Positions 24,771-33,669 of a DNA stretch of 35,273 bases are shown here, one piece after another. Under the pieces are notes generated by a model. That model did no database searches, was not told the DNA's origin, and worked only from the letters and a program-made list of their open reading frames with translations. This DNA is from Bdellovibrio sp. (GTDB lineage: Bacteria > Myxococcota > SpSt-1050): the NCBI GenBank assembly GCA_020725805.1, contig DYEF01000093.1:1-35273 (forward strand), read 5' to 3'. The first letter of the stretch is position 1; the number at the start of each line of letters is the position of its first letter. Made by a program: the position numbers and the translations under genes.

Positions 24771-27527
24771 TCAGTAAATACCAAGGATACGGTTATTCCC
24801 GGAGTCAACAACTATCATCGCCCCGCCCGAGGTAAAATAGATATCAGATGGGAAACAGAGACCTGTTGACGCCCTCTCTCCGTACTCTTCGGAGCAGGAG
24901 TTCTTCCCGATAAGCGTAATGGCTTCTCCCGTGCTTTCAATCTGCCTTATGATATGATTGTTGCGGTCTGCAACGAATAAAGTAACACTTTCATCAAAAT
25001 TGACCATCAGGGAAATCCCCGACGGCTGATTATAAAGGGCTTCATCCTTTGTACCGTCCTTGAAACCACCTTTTGTATTTGCAGGGTCACCCGAATATCT
25101 GACTACAGAACCATCGGGATTGATCTTTCTTATGAGGTGATTCCCCGTATCAGAGACATAGCATTCGAGTTTGGATTTATTGCAGACAATACCTTCGGGG
25201 GCATTGAATGTAGCAGAATTATAAGCCCCGTCTGCCCTGCCTGCGGTTCCGCACTTGCCGCTGTATACCGAAACAACCCCGTTTTCTATAACCTTTATAC
25301 AGTGATTCCCGCTATCCGCAAAGAGGAGCCTCTTGTCATCCAGAACAGTGATTCCGTCAGGCTTATTCAGGCGGGATGTATCCTTATCGCCGTTCACATT
25401 GCCCGCTGTTCCGCATTTCCCTGCAACTGTCTCGGTTTTATATGAACCTGAATCCTTGTCATACGATACCTTTCTGATACAATGATTAAACTTATCCGAA
25501 AAGTAGATATCCTCCCCGAACTTCGTCATTTTCGAAGGCAGATATAGACTGGATTCAAGAGAACCTGCCAGACCATCACCCGAAATATTGTATGTTTCAT
25601 AGGATGATATGAGTAATACGCGGTTTGAATATGTATTGGAGATATATAAATCCTTCGAGGCCTCATCGAAGAACAATCCTGAAGGATATGCTAAAGGCGT
25701 GGAGTAAGTGGCTCCCGGTTCCTGTGACTTTCCCCTGCCGGCCACAAATGTAAACGAACCGTTCGACAGATTAATCTTCCTTATCATCTGGCTCTTCGAC
25801 TCTGTTACAAATGCAGATGAATTCTTACCGAGCGTGATTCCTGTGGGTGATTTAAGGCCGGATATGAGTGTCTGAACATTCAATGTAGGAGAGACCTGCC
25901 TTATGCTTCCGTTGTAATCCACAACAAAGAGATATCCGTATTCGTCCAGTGCAACAGATACAATATCCGCATTGCTTATCTGAACATATGTGGAGACACC
26001 GCCCGTCTTCGAAATCAGTCTTATTCTGCTGTTCCCTCTGTCTGCCACATAGAGGTCACCGGCATCGGAAACTGCAAGCCCTGTGGGCATATTGAATCTT
26101 GCGGCCTTCGGGTCAGACGAATTCGTATTCCCGGATGTCCCGCATATACCCGCATATGTATCCGCAATATATTTCTGCTTGAAAGTATCATACTGCAAAC
26201 GTCTGATACAGTGATTGTATGTGTCTGCAACGAATATCACGCCATTCGAATCCGCAACTATACCCATAGGATAATAAAATGTTGCATTCTCTCCTTCTCC
26301 GTCATCAGCACCAATATTTCCGCTACCCGCAATAAGAGAAGAGGAGAAGGTCTGCAGGTCAACAGCCTTGATTTTGTTATTGAGAGTATCAGCAATTAGA
26401 AGCCTGTCCGTACTTTTATCAATTACCATTAGTGAGGGACCAGAAAAGCGGGAGACATCTTTATTCCCTGTAAGGTCTCCCCTGTAACTGTCACCGGAAA
26501 AAATCTCAGAGCTGTACGACCTGCTTACATCATCGTACTTTAAGACAAAAATCATATTTGCTATATAATCGCTCACAAATACATCCCCGCTCTTTTCATC
26601 GAACGCAATCCCAAAAGGCATAACAAAATATGTCTCTGTAAGTCCTTTCCCTGTTGCAAACGGTGTCTTCATATTCCCCGCCAGCACAACGGAACAGTCA
26701 GGTGCGTCCTCATCGGTAAATCCGTCACAGTTGTTGTCCTTCTTATCACATATCTCTACCTGAGGGTTCTTCTTTTCGGCATCACACTCTACCCCGCTGC
26801 CGTCTGCCTTACAGACATATTTCCCTTCAGACCGGCATTCCCCAAGTCCTATCGTGCATTTCTGATTGAGTTCTTCGAAATCCTCGTCAGTAAGCCCGTC
26901 ACAGTTGTTGTCCTTCCCGTCACATATCTCCTTCTGCGGTTCCTTCTCAATCGCGTTACATACAACCCCTTTCCCATCCGGTGCACATATATAGAGACCC
27001 GCTGTCTTACATTCACCCTTACCTACTTCACATTCCTTATTCAGGTCTGTGAAAATCTCATCTGTAGAACCATCACAGTTGTTGTCCTTCCCGTCGCATA
27101 TCTCATCACTCGGGAAGAGTAAAGTTGCATTGCATAATACACCGTCACCCTTTTCATTGCAGGTATACACTCCCTCGCTCTCGCACTGTCCCTTCCCGGT
27201 AACGCAAACCTTCCCGAGGTCTTCGAATGTCTCATCTGTCTTACCGTTGCAGTCATTATCCTTCCCGTCGCATATCTCGGGTGACGCCTTACCGGCAACC
27301 GCATCACATTTTACCTCGAGAGTCTTCTTGTCGCATATATACTTCCCCGTCCTTCTGCACTCACCTGTCCCGGCTTCACACTCCTTTCCTATCCTTTCAT
27401 CATTACAATCCGTATTGACGATGGCATCGGACTGCCCCGAATCAGCTGAGCCATTTTCATCCGAACATCCGGCAAAGAGGAGAAATATCATAACAGCAAA
27501 AACCGGTAATAAATTCTTCATATTCAC
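24771..27527 (-). CDS. lipoprotein with four MopE-like Cys repeats and an NHL propeller
   Basis: The 918-aa protein has a lipoprotein signal ending LLFAGC (Cys21). Residues 50-281 are four repeats of exactly 58 residues, each with GxGEC and CDGKDNNCDGxTDE motifs typical of MopE-like surface proteins. From about residue 295 to the end there are NHL-type propeller repeats (GIAFDEKSGDVFVSDYIANMI, GIVADSNGVIFVADTYNHCIRRL, GLAVSDAGDLYVADRGNSRIRLI and more), probably two propellers. Start: GTG at 27527 lies 7 bases after AAGGAGG, the best spacing; ATG at 27521 is an alternative. The 1371-aa FG-GAP gene follows directly. The domain layout suggests a cell-surface binding protein; no catalytic residues are visible. 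Confidence 0.88.
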   Translation of the reverse strand: MNMKNLLPVFAVMIFLLFAGCSDENGSADSGQSDAIVNTDCNDERIGKECEAGTGECRRTGKYICDKKTLEVKCDAVAGKASPEICDGKDNDCNGKTDETFEDLGKVCVTGKGQCESEGVYTCNEKGDGVLCNATLLFPSDEICDGKDNNCDGSTDEIFTDLNKECEVGKGECKTAGLYICAPDGKGVVCNAIEKEPQKEICDGKDNNCDGLTDEDFEELNQKCTIGLGECRSEGKYVCKADGSGVECDAEKKNPQVEICDKKDNNCDGFTDEDAPDCSVVLAGNMKTPFATGKGLTETYFVMPFGIAFDEKSGDVFVSDYIANMIFVLKYDDVSRSYSSEIFSGDSYRGDLTGNKDVSRFSGPSLMVIDKSTDRLLIADTLNNKIKAVDLQTFSSSLIAGSGNIGADDGEGENATFYYPMGIVADSNGVIFVADTYNHCIRRLQYDTFKQKYIADTYAGICGTSGNTNSSDPKAARFNMPTGLAVSDAGDLYVADRGNSRIRLISKTGGVSTYVQISNADIVSVALDEYGYLFVVDYNGSIRQVSPTLNVQTLISGLKSPTGITLGKNSSAFVTESKSQMIRKINLSNGSFTFVAGRGKSQEPGATYSTPLAYPSGLFFDEASKDLYISNTYSNRVLLISSYETYNISGDGLAGSLESSLYLPSKMTKFGEDIYFSDKFNHCIRKVSYDKDSGSYKTETVAGKCGTAGNVNGDKDTSRLNKPDGITVLDDKRLLFADSGNHCIKVIENGVVSVYSGKCGTAGRADGAYNSATFNAPEGIVCNKSKLECYVSDTGNHLIRKINPDGSVVRYSGDPANTKGGFKDGTKDEALYNQPSGISLMVNFDESVTLFVADRNNHIIRQIESTGEAITLIGKNSCSEEYGERASTGLCFPSDIYFTSGGAMIVVDSGNNRILGIY
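26685..27380 (-). repeat. four in-frame coding repeats, period 174 bp (58 aa)
   Basis: Within the 918-aa gene the repeat-opening cysteines fall at residues 50, 108, 166 and 224, exactly 58 apart. Each unit carries six conserved cysteines and one CDxKDNxCxGxTDE loop. The DNA copies are clearly related but diverged. Confidence 0.8.
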
Positions 27528-27709
27528 AATAAAACCTCCTTCAATTAACTGTCTTATAATTACAATACTATCTTATGGTTGTAAATAGCAAACTGTTTAA
27601 ACCCCAAAGGCAGGAGAAAACATGCACAAAACTGCAAAATAAAATAGTTTATGTTCGAAAGTTTTTTTGTTTTTTCATTTTTGATGTATTGTGATAAGTA
27701 AATCTGCCT

Positions 27710-28687
27710 ATGAAGTACGAACTCAATGACTGGAAGATTGCAGGTTTTCTATTATCGATAACACTTTTTGTACTGCTTTTTTATTTTATCGATTTCAGGG
27801 AGGCATTAGAGGCCTTCAGAAATGTAAGACCTTTAGAACTGACTATTGTCTTCTTCCTGAACTTTGTTGTTATAATATTCAAAAGTATACGTTGGCAGAT
27901 ACTGCTTACTCCGAGACCCAGACTCGTAATACTATTTCTTACAAACCTTGTAGGTTTTATGGCAAATACAATACTGCCTGCAAGGGCCGGCGAACTGGTC
28001 AGGGCACTCGTACTCGGCAAAAAAGAGAATATCTCGAAGACTACCGTCCTCGGTTCCGCGGCACTCGACAGGATATTCGAGGGTATCGGGATGCTGATTC
28101 TGCTTGTCATTATGCCCCTCATTATGGAGACACCGGACTGGATGAAAAAGGGGACATTCGGATTTATTATATTCTTTTCGGCAATCTTTATCGTAATAAT
28201 ACTGATGATGAAACTGAGCCCCGAAACACTGGTAAAATATTTACCTCTGAGCAATAAAACAAATGAGGTAATAAAAAATATCTTCGAAAAACTTCAGAAG
28301 GGCTTTGAGGCAATCAATAATCTGAAGACATCATCTGCCGCAACACTTCTGTCACTTCTGGGCTGGATAACCCAGATATTTATGATTCATCTGGTAATAC
28401 TCTCGTTCGGGATTCATCTTTCACCTCTTGCGGCCCTTATGACACTTCTGGCAGTAAATATTGCCATAATGATTCCGGCCGCACCCGGTTCACTCGGGAC
28501 CTTCGAACTCTCCGTAGTACTTGCACTCGGATTCTTTGGCATTGAAAAATCTCTTGCTCTCTCAATAGCCCTCACCTATCACTTCATTCAGCTAATCCCT
28601 GTAACCATTGCAGGTGTAATATCAATCCCGCTTCTGGGAATGAAATTCAGGGATATCGATACAAACATCGAATCCGCAAACGATTAG
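27710..28687 (+). CDS. YbhN/UPF0104-type membrane protein (LPG synthase TM-like)
   Basis: A 325-aa polytopic membrane protein with seven to eight hydrophobic helices of the lysylphosphatidylglycerol-synthase transmembrane/UPF0104 family. Typical family segments are SIRWQILLTP, GFMANTILPARAGELVRALVLGKKENIS (the conserved PARxGExxR motif), TVLGSAALDRIFEG and MIPAAPGSLGTFELSVV. There is no cytosolic aminoacyl-transferase domain, so it is not a complete MprF. Family members are linked to lipid or isoprenoid-carrier handling in the membrane. The ATG at 27710 has only a poor ribosome site. The upstream 180 bp are AT-rich with a T-rich tract at 27662-27685. The DUF362 gene follows 9 bases later. Confidence 0.86.
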   Translation: MKYELNDWKIAGFLLSITLFVLLFYFIDFREALEAFRNVRPLELTIVFFLNFVVIIFKSIRWQILLTPRPRLVILFLTNLVGFMANTILPARAGELVRALVLGKKENISKTTVLGSAALDRIFEGIGMLILLVIMPLIMETPDWMKKGTFGFIIFFSAIFIVIILMMKLSPETLVKYLPLSNKTNEVIKNIFEKLQKGFEAINNLKTSSAATLLSLLGWITQIFMIHLVILSFGIHLSPLAALMTLLAVNIAIMIPAAPGSLGTFELSVVLALGFFGIEKSLALSIALTYHFIQLIPVTIAGVISIPLLGMKFRDIDTNIESAND

Positions 28688-28696
28688 AGGTAAGAT

Positions 28697-29806
28697 ATGA
28701 GACCAAAAGTATTTTTTGCGAATTTCAGGGCAAACCCCAAGAAGAATCTGCTGGATAAAATCAGGACTCTTTACCTGAGAGCAGAATTCGACAAAGTCTT
28801 TAGTGAGAATGACCGCGTTGCCGTCAAGGTTCACTGGGGTGAGAAGGGAAATACAACCTTCATCCCCGTCCCTTTCATAAGGACGATAGCCGATGAGATA
28901 AAAAAGAACTGTCAGAATGTATTTATAACCGATACCAATACGCTCTATACAGGCGAGAGGAAGAATGCAATCGAAAACATCAGAACAGCTGCATACAACG
29001 GATTCACTCTCGAAAGCACCGGCTCACCCATCATCGTAGCAGACGGACTTACAGGGACTGATTCAGTCGAAGTGGAGGTCGGCGGGGATTACATAAAGAA
29101 GGCAAAGATTGCCGGGTCGATATATCACTCTACTGCTATGGCAGTAATCTCACACTTTAAAGGGCATATGCTGTTCTCTTTTGGCGGGGCATTAAAAAAT
29201 CTTGGGATGGGATGTGCTACTTCGGCAGGCAAACAGATTCTACACAGTGACATAAAACCCTATGTTGATGAAGAGACGTGTAAGGGAGATTCGATCTGTA
29301 TAAGACACTGCCCGGTAAAATGTATATCTCTAAAAGAGAATAAAAAGGCGTTTATTGACCAGTCCCGTTGCATTGGTTGCGGCGAATGTATTGTAGTCTG
29401 TCCGCACAGAGCCATACCGGAGAACTGGAAGACCTCATCGGAGCCGCTGCAGTGCAAGACCGCCGAATATGCCCTTGCCGCCGTAAAGAACAAGGCAGAT
29501 AAAGTAATTTATTTCAACTTTCTGATGAATATTACCACCGACTGCGATTGCTGCGACTGGAGTGATAACAGACTCACTCCTGATATCGGCATACTTGCCT
29601 CAAAGGACCCGGTTGCAATCGACGAGGCATCAGTATATCTCTTCAACAAAGCCCCCGTCTCTCCCCTCTCCGTAATGGAAAAACACGCGGGGTGTGAAGA
29701 CAAACTCAAGGCATTGCGGCCAAAGATTGACTATACAATAATATTAAGACACGCGGAAAGAATCGGTCTTGGTTCAAGAAAATTCGAACTGATAGAGATA
29801 AGTTAG
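28697..29806 (+). CDS. DUF362 protein with ferredoxin-type iron-sulfur domain
   Basis: The 369-aa protein is a DUF362 family member: VAVKVHWGEKGNTTFIPVPFIRTIADEIKK near the N-terminus, GSPIIVADGL, AMAVISHFKGHMLFSFGGALKNLGMGC mid-protein, and ASKDPVAIDEASVYLFN toward the end. A ferredoxin insert at residues 190-245 should hold two Fe-S clusters. The second motif is complete (Cys225/228/231 and Cys235). The first reads CKGDSICIRHCP: Asp198 stands where the second cysteine belongs, with Cys195, Cys201 and Cys205 present. Further cysteines lie at 283, 285 and 286. ATG at 28697 has AGAGGT upstream. It is probably cotranscribed with the YbhN-like gene and overlaps hisD by 4 bp tail-to-tail. A redox role is inferred. 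Confidence 0.9.
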   Translation: MRPKVFFANFRANPKKNLLDKIRTLYLRAEFDKVFSENDRVAVKVHWGEKGNTTFIPVPFIRTIADEIKKNCQNVFITDTNTLYTGERKNAIENIRTAAYNGFTLESTGSPIIVADGLTGTDSVEVEVGGDYIKKAKIAGSIYHSTAMAVISHFKGHMLFSFGGALKNLGMGCATSAGKQILHSDIKPYVDEETCKGDSICIRHCPVKCISLKENKKAFIDQSRCIGCGECIVVCPHRAIPENWKTSSEPLQCKTAEYALAAVKNKADKVIYFNFLMNITTDCDCCDWSDNRLTPDIGILASKDPVAIDEASVYLFNKAPVSPLSVMEKHAGCEDKLKALRPKIDYTIILRHAERIGLGSRKFELIEIS

Positions 29807-31074
29807 GTCTCTCTTATCTTTACGGCGTTGTAATGGCCGGATAATCCTTCTGTTTCAGCCAGTTTCATCGTGGCATCTCTGAGAAGATTGTATCCTCTCT
29901 CGTTTATCCTGAGTTGTGTTGCAATTTTTACAAAATCATACACCGATAATCCAGCCCTGTACTTTGCCACACCATTTGTGGGAAGTGTATGATTGACACC
30001 TGCGGTATAATCCCCGAATACCTCGGCCGAATATCTGCCAACGAACAATGAGCCGTAATTTACAAGTTTTGTGAGAACTTTTTCGGGATTTCTGACTATT
30101 ATTTCAAGATGCTCTGGTGCAGTTTCATTTGCTATCCTTATACATTCGCCGGTATTTCTGCACAGAACCACATATCCGTTTTTTTCAAGACTCTTTTTAA
30201 TAATCTCCCTGTTGGGATTATCCCTGACCTGTCTTTCAATCTCCCCAACAACCATCTTTGCAAGTGATTCTGAAGTAGTAAGCAGGATTGATGAGGCATT
30301 AATATCGTGTTCGGCCTGAGCTATCATATCTGATGCAAGAATTTCCGGCTCTGCACTCCCATCCGCAATTATCATAACCTCGGAGGGTCCCGCTATCATA
30401 TCTATTCCGACCTGTCCGAAGACCTCTCTTTTTGCAAGAGATACATATTTGTTTCCGGGACCTACAATCTTATTGACCGGCTTTATTGTCTCTGTACCGT
30501 AGGCCATTGCAGCAATAGCCTGTACACCGCCAACCCTGTAAATCTCCTTTATGCCGAGCAGATATGCCGTTTGCAGAATAACAGGATGAATATCTCCGTT
30601 ATATCTCGGAGGAGAAAAGACAGCTATCTCCCTGACACCTGCCACCTGAGCAGGAACGGCACACATAATAAGAGTGGAAACGAGAGGAAAATTCCCGGCC
30701 GGTACATATATGCCGACTCTTTCAATCGGTATTATTCTCTGTGAACATAAGACTCCTTTCGATGTACAGGCAGAGAAATCCCTCAGGCATCTGAGCTGGG
30801 AGAGAGAAAATTTCTCTATATTCTTCCTTGCAAGATTGACAGCATACCTCAGGTCATCATCAATTCTGCGGGCTAAAGACTTAATTACCGGACTCTCTAC
30901 CCTCAGCAGACCGGTATCGAGTCTTACACCGTCAAATTTACGGCAATATTCTGTAAGTGCTCTGTTGCCTCCCGTTTTTACGTCTTCAAGAATTCTTCTC
31001 ACCCTGCTGATATCGGATTTGTCAAAGGAGAATAAGGACTTTTTTGAAAATTTTCCGGACGGGATTATTCTCAT
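29803..31074 (-). CDS. hisD: histidinol dehydrogenase
   Basis: The 423-aa zinc enzyme carries out the last two steps of histidine synthesis, oxidising L-histidinol to L-histidine with two NAD+. Family regions are complete: GPGNKYVSLAKREVFGQVGIDMIAGPSE, the zinc-site motif MIAQAEHD, the catalytic Glu-His pair in APEHLEI, GDYTAGVNHTLPT and the C-terminal GHYNAVKI histidine. Length is normal. AGGAG precedes the ATG by 6 bases and the ATGA overlaps the stop of the hisA/I/E fusion, showing tight coupling. It is the last gene of the operon and ends against the convergent DUF362 gene. Confidence 0.97.
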   Translation of the reverse strand: MRIIPSGKFSKKSLFSFDKSDISRVRRILEDVKTGGNRALTEYCRKFDGVRLDTGLLRVESPVIKSLARRIDDDLRYAVNLARKNIEKFSLSQLRCLRDFSACTSKGVLCSQRIIPIERVGIYVPAGNFPLVSTLIMCAVPAQVAGVREIAVFSPPRYNGDIHPVILQTAYLLGIKEIYRVGGVQAIAAMAYGTETIKPVNKIVGPGNKYVSLAKREVFGQVGIDMIAGPSEVMIIADGSAEPEILASDMIAQAEHDINASSILLTTSESLAKMVVGEIERQVRDNPNREIIKKSLEKNGYVVLCRNTGECIRIANETAPEHLEIIVRNPEKVLTKLVNYGSLFVGRYSAEVFGDYTAGVNHTLPTNGVAKYRAGLSVYDFVKIATQLRINERGYNLLRDATMKLAETEGLSGHYNAVKIRET

Positions 31075-32318
31075 TTGAATCTCCTTTTTCTGAGTTCAGC
31101 AAATACCTCTTCAGGACTTATCCCCTCCTTTGCCATAAAGACTGTCAGAAAATATAAAAGGTCTGCACACTCCCAGACCTTATTATCCCTGTTATCCGAT
31201 TTGATAACCTCAAGTGCCTCTTCCATAATCTTAGCCCGTAATTCATTATCCGATAGCGAGGCGGTATAGGATTTGGGGTCTTTCTTCTTTATCCGGTCAT
31301 TTACAATTTCGTAGAGTTCATAGATATCATAGATTCTGTCACCGAAACAGGAGTAAGAACCGGTATGACAGGCATAATTCTTCTGAAAGACAGTCGAGAG
31401 GATGGTATCCCTGTCACAATCCGCCCTCAGTCTTATTACATCCTGATAATTGCCCGACTCCTCACCCTTCTGCCACAACCTCTTTCTCGACCGTGAATAA
31501 TAGTGCATTCTCTTCGTCTCGAATGTCTTTCTGAGTGACTCCTTATCCGAATATGCGAGCATCAGGACCCTGCCGGAATAATCCTGTGTAATGGTAGGAA
31601 TCAGGCCGTTATCAAATCTGAGCGATTCAATAAAGGCATCAGCAAGATTCACTTTTTTCGTATATAACGCCATACCAAGCTGGACATCTACTCCCGTTTC
31701 AGCAAGCACCCTGATTTCCTCAACCGAAGATACTCCGCCTGCAACAACAAGACGGTTATTTCTGATAGTTCCTTTAAGTTTTCTTACAAGCTCTATATCT
31801 ATTCCCTTCATCGTCCCTTCATTGTCAATATAAGTAAAGAGAAATTCAGAGCAGAACGGGGACAATTTCTCGGCTGTCTCAAAGAGTCCCATTCCGGTAT
31901 CGTGTGTCCAGCCCTTCGTAAAAATCTTCTCTTTGAAGGAATCTATTGCTATTATAATACGTTCCCTGCCGATATTTTTTACAGCATCTTCAAGGAAATT
32001 ATAATCGATATCGTCATTTTCGAAGATTCTTGAGGAGAATATTACCTTTCTGGCACCGCAGGAGAGTAATTCCTTCGCTTTTTTCAGGTCCCTGATACCC
32101 CCGCCAACCCTGCATTCACCGATTCTCAGGATTTTTCTGATACTCTCTGTATTCTCCCCTTTTGAGAGTGCAGCATTGAGGTCGATTACCGCGATCTCGG
32201 TCGAAAAATCGAAATCCCTTGCCAGTCCTTCAATATCATCTACTTCGAGAACCTTCTCTTTACCCTGTCTCAGCTGAACGGCTTTACCGTCCATCAGATC
32301 TATCGAAGAAATGACCAT
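31071..32318 (-). CDS. HisA-HisI-HisE trifunctional fusion protein
   Basis: A 415-aa protein joins three enzymes of histidine synthesis. Residues 1-232 are HisA (ProFAR isomerase): IDLMDGKAVQLRQG with Asp7, RVGGGIRD, IAIDSF with Asp126 and VAGGVSSVEEI. Residues 235-325 are HisI (phosphoribosyl-AMP cyclohydrolase): LMLAYSDKESL, MHYYSRSRKRLWQKGEESGN, the metal-site DCDRD (300-304), and CHTG plus Cys324. Residues 332-415 are HisE (phosphoribosyl-ATP pyrophosphatase): KIMEEALEVI and ECADLLYFLTV. HisE and HisI perform steps 2 and 3, HisA step 4. GAGG precedes the ATG, 8 bases after the hisF stop. HisIE fusions are common; adding HisA in front is unusual. No frameshift joins the parts; the linkers are only 3-8 residues. 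Confidence 0.95.
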   Translation of the reverse strand: MVISSIDLMDGKAVQLRQGKEKVLEVDDIEGLARDFDFSTEIAVIDLNAALSKGENTESIRKILRIGECRVGGGIRDLKKAKELLSCGARKVIFSSRIFENDDIDYNFLEDAVKNIGRERIIIAIDSFKEKIFTKGWTHDTGMGLFETAEKLSPFCSEFLFTYIDNEGTMKGIDIELVRKLKGTIRNNRLVVAGGVSSVEEIRVLAETGVDVQLGMALYTKKVNLADAFIESLRFDNGLIPTITQDYSGRVLMLAYSDKESLRKTFETKRMHYYSRSRKRLWQKGEESGNYQDVIRLRADCDRDTILSTVFQKNYACHTGSYSCFGDRIYDIYELYEIVNDRIKKKDPKSYTASLSDNELRAKIMEEALEVIKSDNRDNKVWECADLLYFLTVFMAKEGISPEEVFAELRKRRFK

Positions 32319-32326
32319 AACTTACC

Positions 32327-33082
32327 TCACAGTCTTACATTGATTCCCTTATCCTTCAGGTATAACTTTATGTCCCTTATCCTAAATTCCTTTTTGTGAA
32401 CTATCGAGGCAACAAGTGCCGCATCTGCCTTCCCTTCGGAAAATGCCTCGTAAATCTGGTGCAATCTCCCCGCTCCGCCGGATGCAATTACAGGTACCCC
32501 TGCAGATTCGGAGACCGTCTTTAGAAGTTCAAGGTCGTATCCCTCTTTCGTTCCGTCCCTGTCTATGGAGTTCAGCAGAACCTCTCCGCAACCAAGGGAT
32601 TCTGCATACCTTATCCACCGGATTACATCCCAGTCTGACCTCTCGCGCCCGCCGTATTTGTATGCAACATACCTCTCACCCTCTTTTCTTGCATCTACCG
32701 AGAGAACAATGCACTGTGAACCGAATATCTTAGCACCTTCCCTGATCAGTTCCGGTCTTTCGAGTGCGGCCGTACAAAACGAGACCTTGTCTGCACCGGC
32801 AAGCAGAGCGCTGCGTATATCCTCAACAGTCCGTATTCCGCCTCCTACTGATATCGGGATAAAGACGACCTGAGAGACAGCATTGACAACATCAAGCATA
32901 AGATTTCTGCTCTTATATGATGCTCCCACATCCAGAAATACAAGTTCGTCTGCCCCCTCATCATTGTAATATCTGGCAAGTTCAACGGGGTCTCCTATAT
33001 CCTCGAGATTTCTGAAATTCACACCCTTTACTACCCTTCCTTCAAAGACATCCAGACAGGGGATAATCCTCTTCGTCAGCAT
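32327..33082 (-). CDS. hisF: imidazole glycerol phosphate synthase, cyclase subunit
   Basis: The 251-aa TIM-barrel subunit takes ammonia from HisH and converts PRFAR to imidazole glycerol phosphate and AICAR. Both catalytic aspartates are present: Asp11 in IPCLDVFEGRVVKGVNF and the one in IVLSVDARKEG (about residue 126). The phosphate-binding segments VGGGIRTVEDIRSAL and ASGGAGRLHQI are conserved. Length is typical (about 250-255). Its ATG lies inside the end of hisH (7-bp overlap), consistent with equimolar HisH and HisF production. Confidence 0.97.
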   Translation of the reverse strand: MLTKRIIPCLDVFEGRVVKGVNFRNLEDIGDPVELARYYNDEGADELVFLDVGASYKSRNLMLDVVNAVSQVVFIPISVGGGIRTVEDIRSALLAGADKVSFCTAALERPELIREGAKIFGSQCIVLSVDARKEGERYVAYKYGGRERSDWDVIRWIRYAESLGCGEVLLNSIDRDGTKEGYDLELLKTVSESAGVPVIASGGAGRLHQIYEAFSEGKADAALVASIVHKKEFRIRDIKLYLKDKGINVRL

Positions 33083-33669
33083 AACTCCACCCAGTTCTTA
33101 AGAAACTTCAACCCCGCATATGAACTCTTTTCGGGGTGAAACTGCACAGCAACTATATTATCTTTCTGAATTCCTGATACGAATTCTACCGAATATTCTG
33201 TCTTAAGGAGCGCAATCTCCTCCTCCGGGCAGACATAATAACTGTGTACAAAATAGTAATATTCATCCCCAAGACTCTCTGCCAGTGCCGATTTGCCAAA
33301 AACTCTTCCCAGATTCCATCCGATCTGAGGGACTTTATTGGTCCTGAATTTTCTGACACTACCCTTCAGAACAGACAGCCCCCTTATGCCGTCCGACTCT
33401 TCGGAAGTCTCGAATAATAACTGAAGTCCGAGACAGATTCCCAAAAAAGGTCTGCCTGAAGCAATCCATTCTATGACGGCATCAGAAAATCCGCTTCTCT
33501 GAAGATTTGCTATAGCAGCCCCGAACGAACCTACTCCCGGGAGAATCAGTCTGTCAATCCCTGCCAGTTCAGCGGGCGATTTTAATATTCTGACCTGAAA
33601 CCCCAGAAAGCGCAGGCTGTTTATGACAGAGAAGAGATTCCCCGCATTATAATCCACGATGCCTATCAT
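33076..33669 (-). CDS. hisH: imidazole glycerol phosphate synthase, glutaminase subunit
   Basis: The 197-aa class I glutamine amidotransferase releases ammonia from glutamine for HisF. The triad is visible: Cys79 in GICLGLQLL and His178 with Glu180 in VQFHPEKS. The oxyanion region LPGVGSFG (43-50) is intact. Length is normal. It overlaps hisB by 4 bp upstream (ATGA) and hisF by 7 bp downstream. Confidence 0.97.
   Translation of the reverse strand: MIGIVDYNAGNLFSVINSLRFLGFQVRILKSPAELAGIDRLILPGVGSFGAAIANLQRSGFSDAVIEWIASGRPFLGICLGLQLLFETSEESDGIRGLSVLKGSVRKFRTNKVPQIGWNLGRVFGKSALAESLGDEYYYFVHSYYVCPEEEIALLKTEYSVEFVSGIQKDNIVAVQFHPEKSSYAGLKFLKNWVELC

Noticed and set aside
26685-27380. CRISPR-like array from regular repeat spacing
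   Set aside because: The 174-bp period is in-frame protein repeats with diverged DNA, without short identical repeats and unique spacers.
27622-27642. Six-codon frame MHKTAK with a good AGGAG site, followed by an AAACT/AGTTT pair and T-rich tract, resembling a leader peptide with attenuator
   Set aside because: Far too short to support, the stem is weak, and the following YbhN-like gene has no reason to need a leader.
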